64,000 nucleotides of DNA from Perkinsus marinus ATCC 50983 (lineage: Eukaryota > Perkinsozoa > Perkinsida > Perkinsidae): the NCBI RefSeq assembly GCF_000006405.1, contig NW_003213656.1, positions 1-64,000 of the forward strand, written 5' to 3'. Below, one piece after another: positions 47,433 to 62,502 of the stretch. The position numbers were made by a program, and so were the translations under genes. The number at the start of each line of letters is the position of its first letter. The first letter of the stretch is position 1. The notes below the pieces were generated by a model. That model saw only the letters and a program-made list of their open reading frames with translations. It was not told the DNA's origin and did no database searches.

Positions 47433-47774
47433 ATGGAGCATGAAGGGAGCGACAAAGCTAAAGTGATGGGAGCTTACTTTAACTTTTTGGTGTCCGTCAC
47501 TGGCACTGCTCAGGACCAACGTAGGTGATGAGATTGAAAAGTAGTGAGAAGAGGCGGGGTAGTCCTGATTAATCGGCATGAGCTCAGGGGATCGCTGAGG
47601 TAGTATGGCTCGAGAAACTCCGAGATCGGCTCGGGGTAGCTGGACAAGGAACTAACTGATGGTGTGGAAGTGACCAAGCAGGTCCCTCGCTATAGTTGGA
47701 AATTCTTCCTCTTGCCAGTGGCTTTTCTCCCAACGTACTTGTTAATGACATGCCCACCTTCACGCCTAGTATAG
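47433..47774 (+). CDS. Possible small membrane protein (low support)
   Basis: A frame MEHEGSDKAKVMGAYFNFL (47433) could splice to IAEVVWLEKLRDRLG (about 47590) and to QVPRYSWKFFLLPVAFLPTY (about 47680), giving about 100 residues with one hydrophobic span and stop at 47772-47774. Splicing is speculative and the family is not recognised. It may instead be 5' sequence of the RecQ4-like gene. Confidence 0.22.
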
Positions 47775-47992
47775 GATGGTTCACTACCGTAACGCCTCCG
47801 GCCGATGCTGGGCACGCCGGGGCTGCCAAGAGTCGGGGCGAGGCTACACCTACGAGTGACCCACTGCCCCCACCACTTGTACGCAAACATCGCTCTAGGG
47901 GGTGAGTCGCCCTGAGCTGTCGATCTGGGCGACTACGTGGTGTCCTTTGTAGGCCCTCGTCTATGCTACGGCATTACAACTGCTTGCGAACG

Positions 47993-52562
<4,570 letters not shown>

Positions 52563-53361
52563 TTGATCCTTGGACCCCTTTCAGGTATGATATCAGCTGC
52601 GATGCGCGGGCGGTGTTCTCGATGATGCATGCATCGTTATCCTTTATCAATCCGGGTTTGAATCGAACCCGTGTAATTATCTCATGAAGCCTTTTCTGCA
52701 CTCCAAGAGTTGTTGCTTTTATTGAGTTTTCAACCCAACCTCCAACAGTGACACGCAGCCTAGCGGTGGGGAAGGGTCAACTCGTTATTATACTTAACAC
52801 ATCAAACGACAGGATTACAAGTCCCCGTTGTTCAGTGGAATCTGCTCTCGAATGTCGTCCATCCCCAATCCTTAGTTCGTTCGAGCCCTCTCGTAAGCCT
52901 CTCCAAGTCGCGCGTTTCGGTCCGGTCCTCCTTGTCATCGTCCATGGCTGCCTTGTCCTCGGGGCCAGCTGCTGGGTGTGATGCGAACACGGACTCTCCA
53001 GATGGCATCAACTTTCATTCGAGGGCTAGCACTCCACTGCGACATGGATGGCTCGTCGCGGCGTTATAGTCACTTGTGCAGTCCTTCGTTTTGTGATTCT
53101 TAAAAAGGGGTTATGCCTGTGGGGACCTGCACGGTCTCTCAGCGCCGAGACGTTTGCGACTGCTTTCGTTGGCAGCCGCGACTTGATTATTGGTCTTAGG
53201 TATTGAGCGAGTGCAATGGTCGGGAAGGTATCCTCGAGGATCCTTCCCCCTATTCTTGGGTGACTACTTCAACCGTCCAGTCACACAAGAGGCAATACGC
53301 TACTCCCAAAAGCGACGCAACATCTGCTTGGTTCACAACTGCGCACGACCACATGTTACAA
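52563..53361. other. Intergenic region between convergent genes
   Basis: About 800 bp. It includes a perfect 6-bp-stem hairpin CGGGTT-TGAATCG-AACCCG near 52652 that resembles an isolated tRNA T arm on minus. No full cloverleaf can be drawn. No supported gene. Confidence 0.4.
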
Positions 53362-54679
53362 CTAGCAACTCGGCCTTTCATGCTGTTGGTCAGGAGGGAC
53401 GACGAACTGAGATGAACGGGTGTACACATACGCCGGAAGCATCAGCACGCTACGCTGTCACCAACATGACTCACCTGCCACACATTCTGAGGCCCATGTC
53501 GTCGCAGAGCGTAGTCCCCAGTAATTTCACCTGAACAGCAACTCACACTCAGAACCCCTACACGACGTACCTTTTTTCTCTGAGATCATATTGTGTGTCT
53601 TGTTAGTGGAGTAGTAGCAGTGCGCATGCACTTCATTCTCTGCACCAAAGACATTCATCTGTTTGATCTTATCGGAGGCCAGGAAACTCCCTGAGTCGAT
53701 CGATGAGCCCATCGCTGATAGCATCGCGCAAGTACCCGAGGAAGCGTGCTTGATCACAACAGGCTGGTCAGACTTGATCGGCACTCCATCGGTCTCGAAA
53801 CGCATCTTGCCGTCAGGATGGAGGAACTGTGAATAGATGCTGTTGGCTGATGCATGATGCAAGACAGTCATCTCTTACCTGCCATCTCGTGTTGCCTGCC
53901 GGTTCATCTAGAGCTCCTACTTCCTGTTTACGGCTGGACTTAGAGGCAGCCAAAGCAGAGACCATCTCACTGTAGAGATAACAGTCCCTAAGAAGCACTC
54001 CGAGGGACGATCGTATACTCTACAACTCACCTGTCCGGGACGAAGCCGGAAAGCACTAATCTCACCTCCTCACCATAGCAAACAGGAGCATCAGGATCTT
54101 CAGAATTCACGACTTCAACCGCGAAAACGTTGCGGATGCAAGGAGTGGCATTGCACCCTGCAAGAGTATGAGGCGACACGAGATAGAAAGGACCCACCAG
54201 TGGTAACTGCATATGCACCTCCTTTCCTGCCATGTATAAGGTCCTCAGCATTGGCACTGAGAAAGCCCTCCGTGGCCGCATTCTGCAGCATCACCGTGTC
54301 ACCTGCGCAAGGTATGAGGATCCAGTAACGACTAGACTTCCAGCACCCCCACTCCGTAAGCTCATTGACACAACTATAGACCGACGATTCCCAGGCCTGC
54401 CTCATGAGCTCACCGTTTCGTAAGATGCCGTCGCTGCCCTTCAACCTTGCCGCCGAGGGTCGCAGTGCTCGCTCTAGCATCAACTGTTTCGATATCACAA
54501 GCAGATCACCTGTCTCCTTTTTCGATACGTATCTGATAGGAACTCAAAAGGCTCCTTGAAGATGGGCCTTACTCTTTCATCCTCAGCTCGTTGAGCTCGA
54601 CCTCTTCACACCAATTGCCAATGCGGCAAGTTGGTTTATAGCGGGGACCCCCGCACAGCTGCTGGGTGGTGAATTGCAT
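53362..54679 (-). CDS. CFAP161: CFAP161 homologue, axonemal microtubule inner protein (multi-exon)
   Basis: CFAP161 sits inside doublet microtubules of motile cilia. From ATG 54679: MQFTTQQLCGGPRYKPTCRI then GNWCEEVELNELRM, like the family's opening GNWNEDVYLEEELM. Next come KQLMLERALRPSA, IPCAGDTVMLQN (family GDKVMLVN), CIRNVFAVEVVNSED (family RNTFIILSV), VCYGEEVRLVLSG, LRDCYLYSE, FETDGVPIKSDQPVVIKHAS (family YEGFPVPANAKILINH) and FGAENEVHAHCYYSTNKTH (family FGKEAEVVAHTYLDSHR), then EKKG. The predicted final exons end at a TAG at 53362-53364. The last two joints are inferred. The presence of this gene means the organism builds motile flagella. Confidence 0.85.
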
Positions 54680-54862
54680 CCTTGCACTGAACTGAAGGTC
54701 ACACAGAGCGGTAGAGATCCCCTAGAGTAGCTGATCGTCACAAGAGAGGGTGCAAGTCATGAGGGCAGTGACTAGGCTGTCCTCCCAGGCAACTCAACAC
54801 GGTAAGCGGCCACAAACTAACACCTACGATCGTGATACTGTCCTGCGTGCACTATGAGCATG

Positions 54863-55756
54863 TTATGAAGAGAATCTCCGTGACGGCCTCATGCATGAGC
54901 ATCCATCGCCAGCAGACAACACAGTATCTGCTATGTCGCTCAACACTCTTGCGTAGGGGTGCACCCCATCATCCTGTAGTCTGCCAGACACCCATTGAGG
55001 CACCCAATGCATCGGCTGTACAGCCCAGTGGCATTGGTCATGTACATCCACCGGACCGCAGGTACGCCAGGCCTTATTTACCAGGGGCTCCGGCGGAGCG
55101 TAGCAGCTGCAGTGGATCCCACTAACTATGATGCTCCCACATCTAGTCAGAGGCGCGTACAGTCCTATTAGTCTAGGCCTACTGTCCAGGTCCGGCAGCG
55201 ATCGAATCAGTGTCACTTGCACCCAATGGGTGGTAGGGAGCACTGGGTTGCCGAATGTCTTCCTAACAACATCACCCGAACGGATGTTCTTAGCCGCAGT
55301 ACCGCCCTTGTCTCGGAGGAAAACGAGATGATCGCCCGACAGGCGCAACGTCCTGCACTCCTCCTCACTACTGTCCAGGGCCTCAATCTCGACACACGTA
55401 TCGGACTGCCATTCAAACTCCGGCTCCCGATGAAGCCACGAGATGATCTCACTGTATACCAGAGAGTTATCTACCACCGACAGGACCTCGTCGCCTATAT
55501 CCAGTTGAGATATTTTGATGAGACCTGAAATCGCACAAGTCGGCCGCTTGGGACTATCAAAACTGGAGCATGTATTTCCTCCACATCCCAATCGTCTCAT
55601 CGAAACGCCACCTTTGTTTTTCTCAGTGACCGTGTTGTCTCCAGCAAAGCATGCGGGGAAGCCGTACTTCTTGTCGTGTGCCTGTTTCATCTGGTGAGAT
55701 TTCGTCTTCATCTTCTCTGAGACGGGAGCCCATGGTAACCGTAAGGGGCACCGCAA
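54863..55756 (-). CDS. Hedgehog-type Hint (Hog) domain protein
   Basis: A long minus frame holds a Hint fold of the Hedgehog autoprocessing type. It has the cleavage-site cysteine in FPACFAGDNTV (Cys codon at 55649-55651), ISQLDIGDEVLSVVDN, YSEIISWLHR, LRLSGDHLVFLRDKG (the conserved His of block B), SGDVVRK, then LIGLYAPLTRCGSIIVSG and IHCSCYA, the canonical APLT...SCYA end of Hog. A further GVHPYARVLSDI segment matches the family's C-terminal helix. Hog domains self-cleave through a thioester and in animals attach cholesterol. The true N-terminus is upstream: the open frame lacks an ATG there and exons near 55780-56100, perhaps to 56720, may supply it. Introns probably lie at about 55085 and before 55700. 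What is released is unknown. Confidence 0.82.
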   Translation of the reverse strand: MRCPLRLPWAPVSEKMKTKSHQMKQAHDKKYGFPACFAGDNTVTEKNKGGVSMRRLGCGGNTCSSFDSPKRPTCAISGLIKISQLDIGDEVLSVVDNSLVYSEIISWLHREPEFEWQSDTCVEIEALDSSEEECRTLRLSGDHLVFLRDKGGTAAKNIRSGDVVRKTFGNPVLPTTHWVQVTLIRSLPDLDSRPRLIGLYAPLTRCGSIIVSGIHCSCYAPPEPLVNKAWRTCGPVDVHDQCHWAVQPMHWVPQWVSGRLQDDGVHPYARVLSDIADTVLSAGDGCSCMRPSRRFSS

Positions 55757-56146
55757 CGATGGGGATATTCACGTACGCATTGCTCCAAAGAAGGCCTCCT
55801 TCTTGTGAAGATCCTCTCCGACAGGGATATGTCTATCATGATGCGTGCCCGTTCCGTGGCTACCAAAGGCACTAGCGGAATGCGGAGCTCCATACTCATC
55901 CGGAAAGGATACGGGAACAGTCATGTCTAACTAGATACAAAGAACTCCGGAGAATTGACCAACCCAAGTTATGGATCCGCCTGGGGAAACAACCTCTGCC
56001 TGCCACATTAGGCACAAGACCTCTATGAGAGCGGCGACTCGGACATTCAACTTGAATGCTACACGGCGAACGGAGCCATAAGTACATATCATGAGGCCAT
56101 CATAGCCTCAGGAGAGTTGCATGACAGGTGTTGGTCGAATGATCGG

Positions 56147-56680
56147 TTATTGTTGTCCGCCCCGCATGGCTGCTACCGCTCCCGATGACCAAGCACTCGG
56201 CGGGTCTCTGCCACCCGGTGCTGACATGTCACTCACATCGGCCACTCCTTGGCTATTCGGGAAAGGGGGCGTGGGACTGAATGCCGACCGCGGCAGTGTA
56301 CCTGAAGATACCGGGTATCCAAAACCGTAAGGCCTTTCCCAGGACTGACCTCGTTCGTTCGAACCCTCCCTCGGTCGTGGAGCCAACATAGTCGAAGCAT
56401 CGCGTTTAACTCCAGCTAGAGGTGGGGGTGGACCGTACCCTAGAGTCGCAGCATGGGCTGCAGCAGCTGCGAGGGCGTCCACTCGGGCCGCCTGGGCTCG
56501 TACAGATACCTACAGAGGCGTAGAGGCATGTATACTCATCGTAGACTGTACCTGATGCCATTCATCGTCCGATCGATACACACATTCCCCCGGCCGATCG
56601 ACTTGACGTATTCGCTCGAACAAACCGACGTATTTCTTGGGGAAGTGTAAACCCAATTGCACTCTGTCATCTTGACATTG
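56147..56680 (-). CDS. Hypothetical Ala/Pro/Gly-rich exon pair
   Basis: A minus frame reading VQLGLHFPKKYVGLFERI (about 56660) ends at GTACAGTC. It resumes after a GTAG acceptor as VSVRAQAARVDALAAAAAH and a low-complexity Pro/Ser/Gly segment to 56147. The splice keeps frame, which supports coding. No family is recognised and no ATG was found. It may be the N-terminus of the Hog-domain protein to its left, or an independent gene lying beside tRNA-Gln. Confidence 0.35.
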
Positions 56681-56758
56681 GACGACCCCAACACCTGGAA
56701 AGGACCTAAAACGATATATCCGACAACGCGGCACCGGAGATAAAAAATGGAGAAAAGA

Positions 56759-56830
56759 GGTTCTATCGGGATTCGAACCCGAGTCGCAGGATTCAAAGTC
56801 CTGAGTGCTAACCAACTACACCATAGAACC
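56759..56830 (-). tRNA. tRNA-Gln (anticodon TTG)
   Basis: On minus, acceptor GGTTCTA pairs with TAGAACC. The D arm contains TGGTGTAGTTGG. The anticodon stem CAGGA/TCCTG holds the loop CTTTGAA, giving anticodon TTG (codon CAA). The T arm TCGGG-TTCGAAT-CCCGA is perfect. There is no intron. It ends two bases before the assembly gap. Confidence 0.95.
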
Positions 56831-56832
56831 AG

Positions 56833-56932
56833 NNNNNNNNNNNNNNNNNNNNNNNNNNNNNNNNNNNNNNNNNNNNNNNNNNNNNNNNNNNNNNNNNNNN
56901 NNNNNNNNNNNNNNNNNNNNNNNNNNNNNNNN
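56833..56932. other. Assembly gap (100 N)
   Basis: Exactly 100 consecutive N, a conventional scaffold gap of unknown true length. Order across it should be treated cautiously. Confidence 0.99.
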
Positions 56933-58023
56933 GCCACGCTGAAAGGTGTAATCATCTGGGAAGCCAGCAGGTCTGCAGAATGAAGCATGCATCATCGAGC
57001 ACCAAGACTGGAGGCTCTATACCTAAACGCTGGCTTCTTTCCCTCGCTGGCAGAACTTCGTCCAGCTCCCTCAGCTCCGTCCTTATGCTCCGGCGAGGTA
57101 TTGTTGCTACTCGTCTGCGTTGTTAGAGGGGAAGGCGGTCCCTCTTCCAGTGAAGGAGCAGTCGACATCAAAAAGGAAGCTCTAGTCTAGCGATCCTCAG
57201 GGCTAACTCAAGACGACAGTATGATGGAAAACACGCCCCCTTTGATGCATGCCTACTCCTTCCTCAAAGCACTACCTTCTTGTTCCTCCTCGCAGGGCAT
57301 TGGCAAGCCGGTTTTCATGTTTCTCTGAGGAGGATGAGACGTTCGTCTAACGGCACATACCTCCCCTTTCACTGGGATCGGTTTGGAAGCTTCCTTTCCA
57401 ACTCCAGGCTCTTAAACTTCGTTGACGGCAAACCCTGCCAGGCTGAAACACCGAATTATTACCGCTTGTGTAGAGTCAATGACGAATATAAGATTACTAC
57501 CTCTCTCTCTGGCCTCCACCAGCTCTGACGTCTCCATCTTGAGAGTGCAGAGCTCTGTCCCATGTCGGTCCACTGACCGAGAGCTGACTACCATCATAGA
57601 AGCGGTCAGGATCGTCAATCCGGCATGCTACTTTCAAGCATCACCGCATCAGGAGTGCGTAACAGGGGGAAATGGGCAAGGCTTCAACCTCACCTAGCGA
57701 CACCGCATTAACGTCCTCTCCAATGAAGGATCTGCATGTTCCCGACAGTAAATCTTTCGTCATTAGCGCTCGCCCTGCGCTCACTTCGAAGATTTCGGAG
57801 AAATAGAAGGTAGTAGCAGTCCTTGTGCTGAGATTCAATGGAGATTCACCCGCTTTACGCGAAGTGGCGTGAAACTCGGTGAAAAACGCGATATTCGCTC
57901 TATGCACTAGTCGTGAAATTCGTTTTTCACCAGTGCTTTTCATATCACGGGCGAAACTCCAATAGAAGTGGGATGATAACTCTATGGACTGAAGCTGAGA
58001 GCCTTTCTCTGTTAGTTGAGTGA
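56933..58023. other. Region without a supportable gene
   Basis: Open frames of 60-136 codons occur on both strands (for example minus 57641-58051 and plus 57422-57697) without recognisable motifs or conserved pairs. AT-rich TTTCAC/GTGAAA words near 57850-57960 form weak inverted repeats. The 5' flank of the next gene is included. Confidence 0.35.
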
Positions 58024-60127
58024 ATGCAGCAACCATTGGACGTAGGAGCATCGACGGAGAGCAAATCCAAGAGGGCTCGTCTTAGCCTCCCTGGTGAGGG
58101 GGAAGGGATGACTGCCTCCTTCCTGGTGAGGCTGTTGTGGGTAGGTAGACGGGAGCACAGACCATCGATGGTTCACACTATCGAGAGAGTAATGGCAGAG
58201 CTCCAGGACCTCAGTAGCTTGCCGCTAGCAGTAGAGTTGGAGGGGATGAAGACTGACTATACATTCTCCGAGAACGATCTTAGGAGGGTCTGTGAAAGGT
58301 AATGTAGCCTCTATTCGCACGACTCTGAGAAATCAAGTTTACTGCTGTCTTTACTCGGTACTGGAAGCGGCGTGCTCAAGGTACGGACCAGTGCACACCT
58401 TGGAGCTCCTGGACTCAGTATCGGCCCCTGATGTTGCCCTGATAGCGTTCGTCAACAAAGAGGATGCCATGGAGTTCCTTAACCACATGAATGGTACCAT
58501 CACCTACTCCACACAGTCCTGTCGCTAGTTGTTAATAGGAATGCCTGTGAAGGTTGATGGGGGCAGCACTGTAGTGGTGAGGGTATCACCTTTCTGCCGA
58601 GAAACGGAGGCTAAACTGCGAGTAGTAACAGCAGCAGCAGCCCTACTCGAACGATCATCTTCTAGCTTCCTTCAGCGCAACCTGGAGCTGGCTTTGGGAC
58701 AGTCAACTCTGCGGAACAGTGGTTTGTTCGACTCAGCTGACGGTGGGTATTCTCGACCGGAATGCGGCGATTGGCCTGGTGCAGGTGAGGACGATGGTCA
58801 GTGGTCTGCCCCCAAGCAGTGGTGCTGCCGTTTCGTCATCGGAGCTGAAAGAATGTGATATATGATCCTGGGCCTCGGACGGATGTGTCTTCATCAATCA
58901 CCGAACTTTCTGGACCTTCGAAGAATTGAAGAGCATATGGTTTAGTTATGAAAGCGTTCTATCAGGCATAAGGACTTCCCTCTCGTGGGTCGTATTATAG
59001 GCCCTAATGGGGAGCATATGAAGACTATACATGCCGCTACTGGGGCTAAGCTCAGGCTTAGAGGGAAACGAAGTATGGCCTGGGTGAAGTGGGAGAAGAG
59101 TGGTAGTCAATACAGGTAATTTCAGAGAGGGCCCAGAGAATATGGAATCGGATGAACCTATGCATCTATGTGTCAGTAGGTCTGGGGTGAATGACCACCG
59201 CTCGAGACCCGACCTTGGGTATCGTGTAGGTAACACTAGTGAGGTTGCATACCGCCGTACATGCGAGCTAGTGGAGAACCATATGAGGTCTGTGTACGAT
59301 GACTATGCTATATGGTGCGACCAGCGGGGAATACCAGTACTAAGGGGTATCCCTGGGAGCCACTTTAAGGATCTCGTCGGAGTAGGTGCCGGCCATACAA
59401 ATGATAGTGGTCGAGGGCAAAGCTACAGAGTCGCTGGATCAGAAGCTGAATGAACTTTACTTAGCTCAGAACCAGGCTGTGAGTTGGTGTTATCACCAGT
59501 GGTACCGAGCTGTGCTGTGCAGCCTCCAGTCCCCGAGGCCCCTCCTGCTCCTCCGAGTCTGATACCCATTGAAGTAAGCTGATGCTCTGGACCTGCTCCG
59601 GTCACTGTAGCTCAGCACTTGGTCGCTTTCAACTATCGCAATCCCGACTTCAACAAGAAATTCGGCGGTATGAGTAGTAAGGAGGATGATACTAGAGAGG
59701 AGGGCAATGGGAGAATGGAAGTGACAGACCTGGAGGACGAGGATGATGACGAGGGTGCCCCCCCAACTAGTGACACACATGTTAGCATTTGCCTAGTCTT
59801 GTAGCTATTGTGGACCCGCGTCTGCTACAACCCGACGACCCGTCCCTAAAGCCCAGGGCTGATGGTTCAGATGTGCTACTTCATACGAGGTGTCTCCTGC
59901 GATGTTGTATCAGGTGTGTCGCCACTGGCTGAAGAACCGCTGTAACTATGGTGATACGTGCAGTTTCAAGCACGTAAGGAGTGTTGTGAGGCGATGGTAT
60001 TCCCGTAATGGTGCCACAGGTCCTTCCTGAGGGTATGGTAGTCCCTCCTGGTGTAGCTGGTCCAGGAGTAGCACCACCGAGACGTCCGAAGAAGATGGAT
60101 GTGCCCAAGGAGGCAGCCTCGGCCTAA
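58024..60127 (+). CDS. RRM-KH-CCCH RNA-binding protein, tandem copy A (multi-exon)
   Basis: ATG 58024 (MQQPLDVGASTESKSKRARL). An RRM-like domain spans an intron: ELEGMKTDYTFSENDLRRVC then YGPVHTLELLDSVSAPDVAL and EDAMEFLNHMNGT (58230-58500). A KH domain follows: RFVIGAERM, HKDFPLVGRIIGPNGEHM (GxxG loop GPNG, about 58970-59020) and ATGAKLRLRGKR. Then GNFREGPEN, DEPMHLCVS, VENHMRSVYDDY, an acidic segment DLEDEDDDEG (about 59727), and a CCCH finger CRHWLKNRCNYGDTCSFKH (C-x7-C-x5-C-x3-H, about 59920-59975). A Pro/Val-rich tail ends at TAA 60125-60127. The architecture suggests an mRNA splicing or processing factor, with the KH block like STAR/SF1-type domains. Several introns were inferred. Confidence 0.78.
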
Positions 60128-60261
60128 TTCATGCCATCATGTTTCACGTCAATGCAGTGCTGCTCAGCAATAGCTGATGTTGCTGAGACCCCTTGTCCTG
60201 TTGTGTTGGTCAACCATTGTATAATATCTCTCATCGTCTTCACATAGTTGTTAGTGGCAGC

Positions 60262-62218
60262 ATGTCAACGACAACAGCAGCATTGTCCGAGGTAGCTGCA
60301 TCACCAGCCCCTGCGAGCCCACCCCCGATGGACCCTCGTCGCCAACAGAAGCGGTCATTGGCGAGCCTGGCTATGTCTGAGGGCCTTGCTGGAGGACATG
60401 GGACTGCTGGACTAGTTGGTGAGGCATCTCAAAGGCCTTTGTCGGTATGTATTGTAGAACGATAGGTAACGTTACTAGTGGTGGTAGGATCAACCCTTTC
60501 CTCGCCTACCAGAATGACGTCTCTCAAGCTGGTGAGCCCTTCCCGTTCAATGTCACAATCAGGGGGACTTTCCCATCAGGTGATTTATCCTCGTGCGCGT
60601 TAGTGCTCATGCTCGAGGGCATTCCCAAGGACTTCGCCTTCTCGGAAAACGACCTCTGGGCTACCTTTTCTCGGTGAGCTCTTTCCCCTGGAGTCAGCCG
60701 CCCGTTATTCTGATTCTTCCTCTTACCAGTTACGGGCCATTGAAAACAGTGCAGCTTCTAGACTCGGTGTCAGCTCCTGATGTAGCCCTCCTGGAGTTTC
60801 AGAACAACTCCGACGCATACGAGTGTCAAAGGCACCTAGATGGTAGTCGTCCTTCCACTCGCTGGTCCGACCAGAGATGTACTGTAACCCGGTAAGGTAC
60901 TGTCCTTAAGATTGAAGGAGACACTTGTGTCGCTCGGGTCAAGCAGTTCAGTCAGGAGATGGAGAAGCACTTGAGAGTAACTGCCACCAGCCTAGACTCC
61001 GTGTTCTGATGCACACTCCTCAGGGCCTTCTCGAGACGGCAGCAGCGGCATCTCTGCAGTATCAAGTCGCACGAGGTAGATCTCCAGCTGTCCGTGGATA
61101 GGCGTAGTTTATCTCCCTTAGATGGAGAGTCGATTCTCAGTGACCCCGAGGCCCTTGGCGGCCCAGCTGCTAACGCCGGTAAATGGTGTGCCAGGTAAGC
61201 ATAGGTCTGCTAGTTCCTGTCAAGACGTGCTTAGGTTCGTGATCGGCGCTGAACGCATGCACAAGGACTTCCCCATTGTTGGTCGTATTATTGGGCCGAA
61301 TGGAGAGCATATGAAGCTGATCCATCATAAGACAGGGGCCAAGCTCAGACTTAGGGGCCGGAGAAGTAACTGCATCTCCTACGCCCTGGGGTTTCAATTT
61401 TACTGTTCTGCTGTAGGCAACTTCCGTGAAGGGCCCGAGAACAAGGAGTCAGACGAGCCCCTGCATCTCTGTGTATCGAGCCATGACGAGGTAATAAGCC
61501 GGTACTGTGGCCCATCAGATTGATAACTTATAGGTATCCTATAGGAGAACTTGCGAGATGGTGGAGCACCTTATGAAGGGCGTCTATCATGACTATGGTG
61601 AATGGTGTGCTCAGAGAGGCATACCAGTAAGCTGCTGAATCCTTATCGATCGTGTCCCTGGTAGCGACCATATTGTATGCAGATACCAGCCATCCAGATG
61701 ATCATGGTAGAAGGGTCGACTCACGAGTCTCTAGAGGAGAAGCTCCAGGTAGGGCATGGTTCACCAGGCAGGGGTTTTCTGCTATGCATGCGGCTTCAGG
61801 AGCTTTACTCTTCACAGAATCTCACAATACCCTCACCGGGCTCTGTGGAGGAGGAGGGGGACAAAGCGGTGGACCCGCGCCTAGCAGAGGCACATCTACC
61901 TATCTTTGACGCGGTAAGAGTAGACCTACTCGTTTCTGATTTTCATCCATGCATATTCAGAGTCAAACTGGCCCTGCCTATAAGAGGATCCGTAGTGACA
62001 TCAATTCTGTGAGCAAAGTGTGCCGTCACTGGCTACGTGGACAATGCCACTACGGCGACCGGTAGGTTATTCTCGTTGCTACAATTGAGCCGTCATTCCT
62101 ATCAAACAGGTGTAGCTTTCGGCATGTGGTACCTCCTGGGATGGCCCCTCCTCCACAGGGGGTGGTGTTTATACAGCAGCCGTCGGGTGATGACGATAAG
62201 CCTGCTGGTCCTTCGTAG
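60262..62218 (+). CDS. RRM-KH-CCCH RNA-binding protein, tandem copy B (multi-exon)
   Basis: Paralogue of the gene just upstream with the same order of domains. ATG 60262 (MSTTTAALSEVAASPAPASP) gives a Ser/Ala/Pro-rich N-terminus. RRM-like: LEGIPKDFAFSENDLWATFS then YGPLKTVQLLDSVSAPDVAL (about 60610-60790). KH: RFVIGAERMHKDFPIVGRII, GPNGEHMKLI and TGAKLRLRGR (61230-61365). Then GNFREGPENKESDEPLHLCV, VEHLMKGVYHDYGEW, and a CCCH finger split by an intron: CRHWLRGQCHYGDR then CSFRHV (62020-62130). The tail GVVFIQQPSGDDDKPAGPS ends at TAG 62216-62218. Copies A and B differ across their low-complexity parts but agree closely in the KH block. Confidence 0.78.
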
Positions 62219-62502
62219 CTGGTTGGTCTATCTTCGCGTCTATGCGCGGCCTTAATATGCTTACAGCTTCGTCTTTCAAAGACAACTTAAAGCTTATGCT
62301 CGAGAAAAATAAGAGGCAATATGAAGTATGACATTACCGTCATCGTAGTCCAACTTTCCCGATGTTTACTATTCGCTGCTATCATAGCAATATCAACTGA
62401 TCATTCACTACCTACACGTTCACTCCTCCAAAGCCCCATCTCTTTGCGTTATCAGTACGAGTCGGTGGATGTCAGTACAGTACTCTACGAAGCGTGTCAT
62501 CC

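Noticed and set aside
52640-52690. tRNA-like hairpin with GGTTCGATTC
   Set aside because: The hairpin is perfect but the rest of a cloverleaf is missing.
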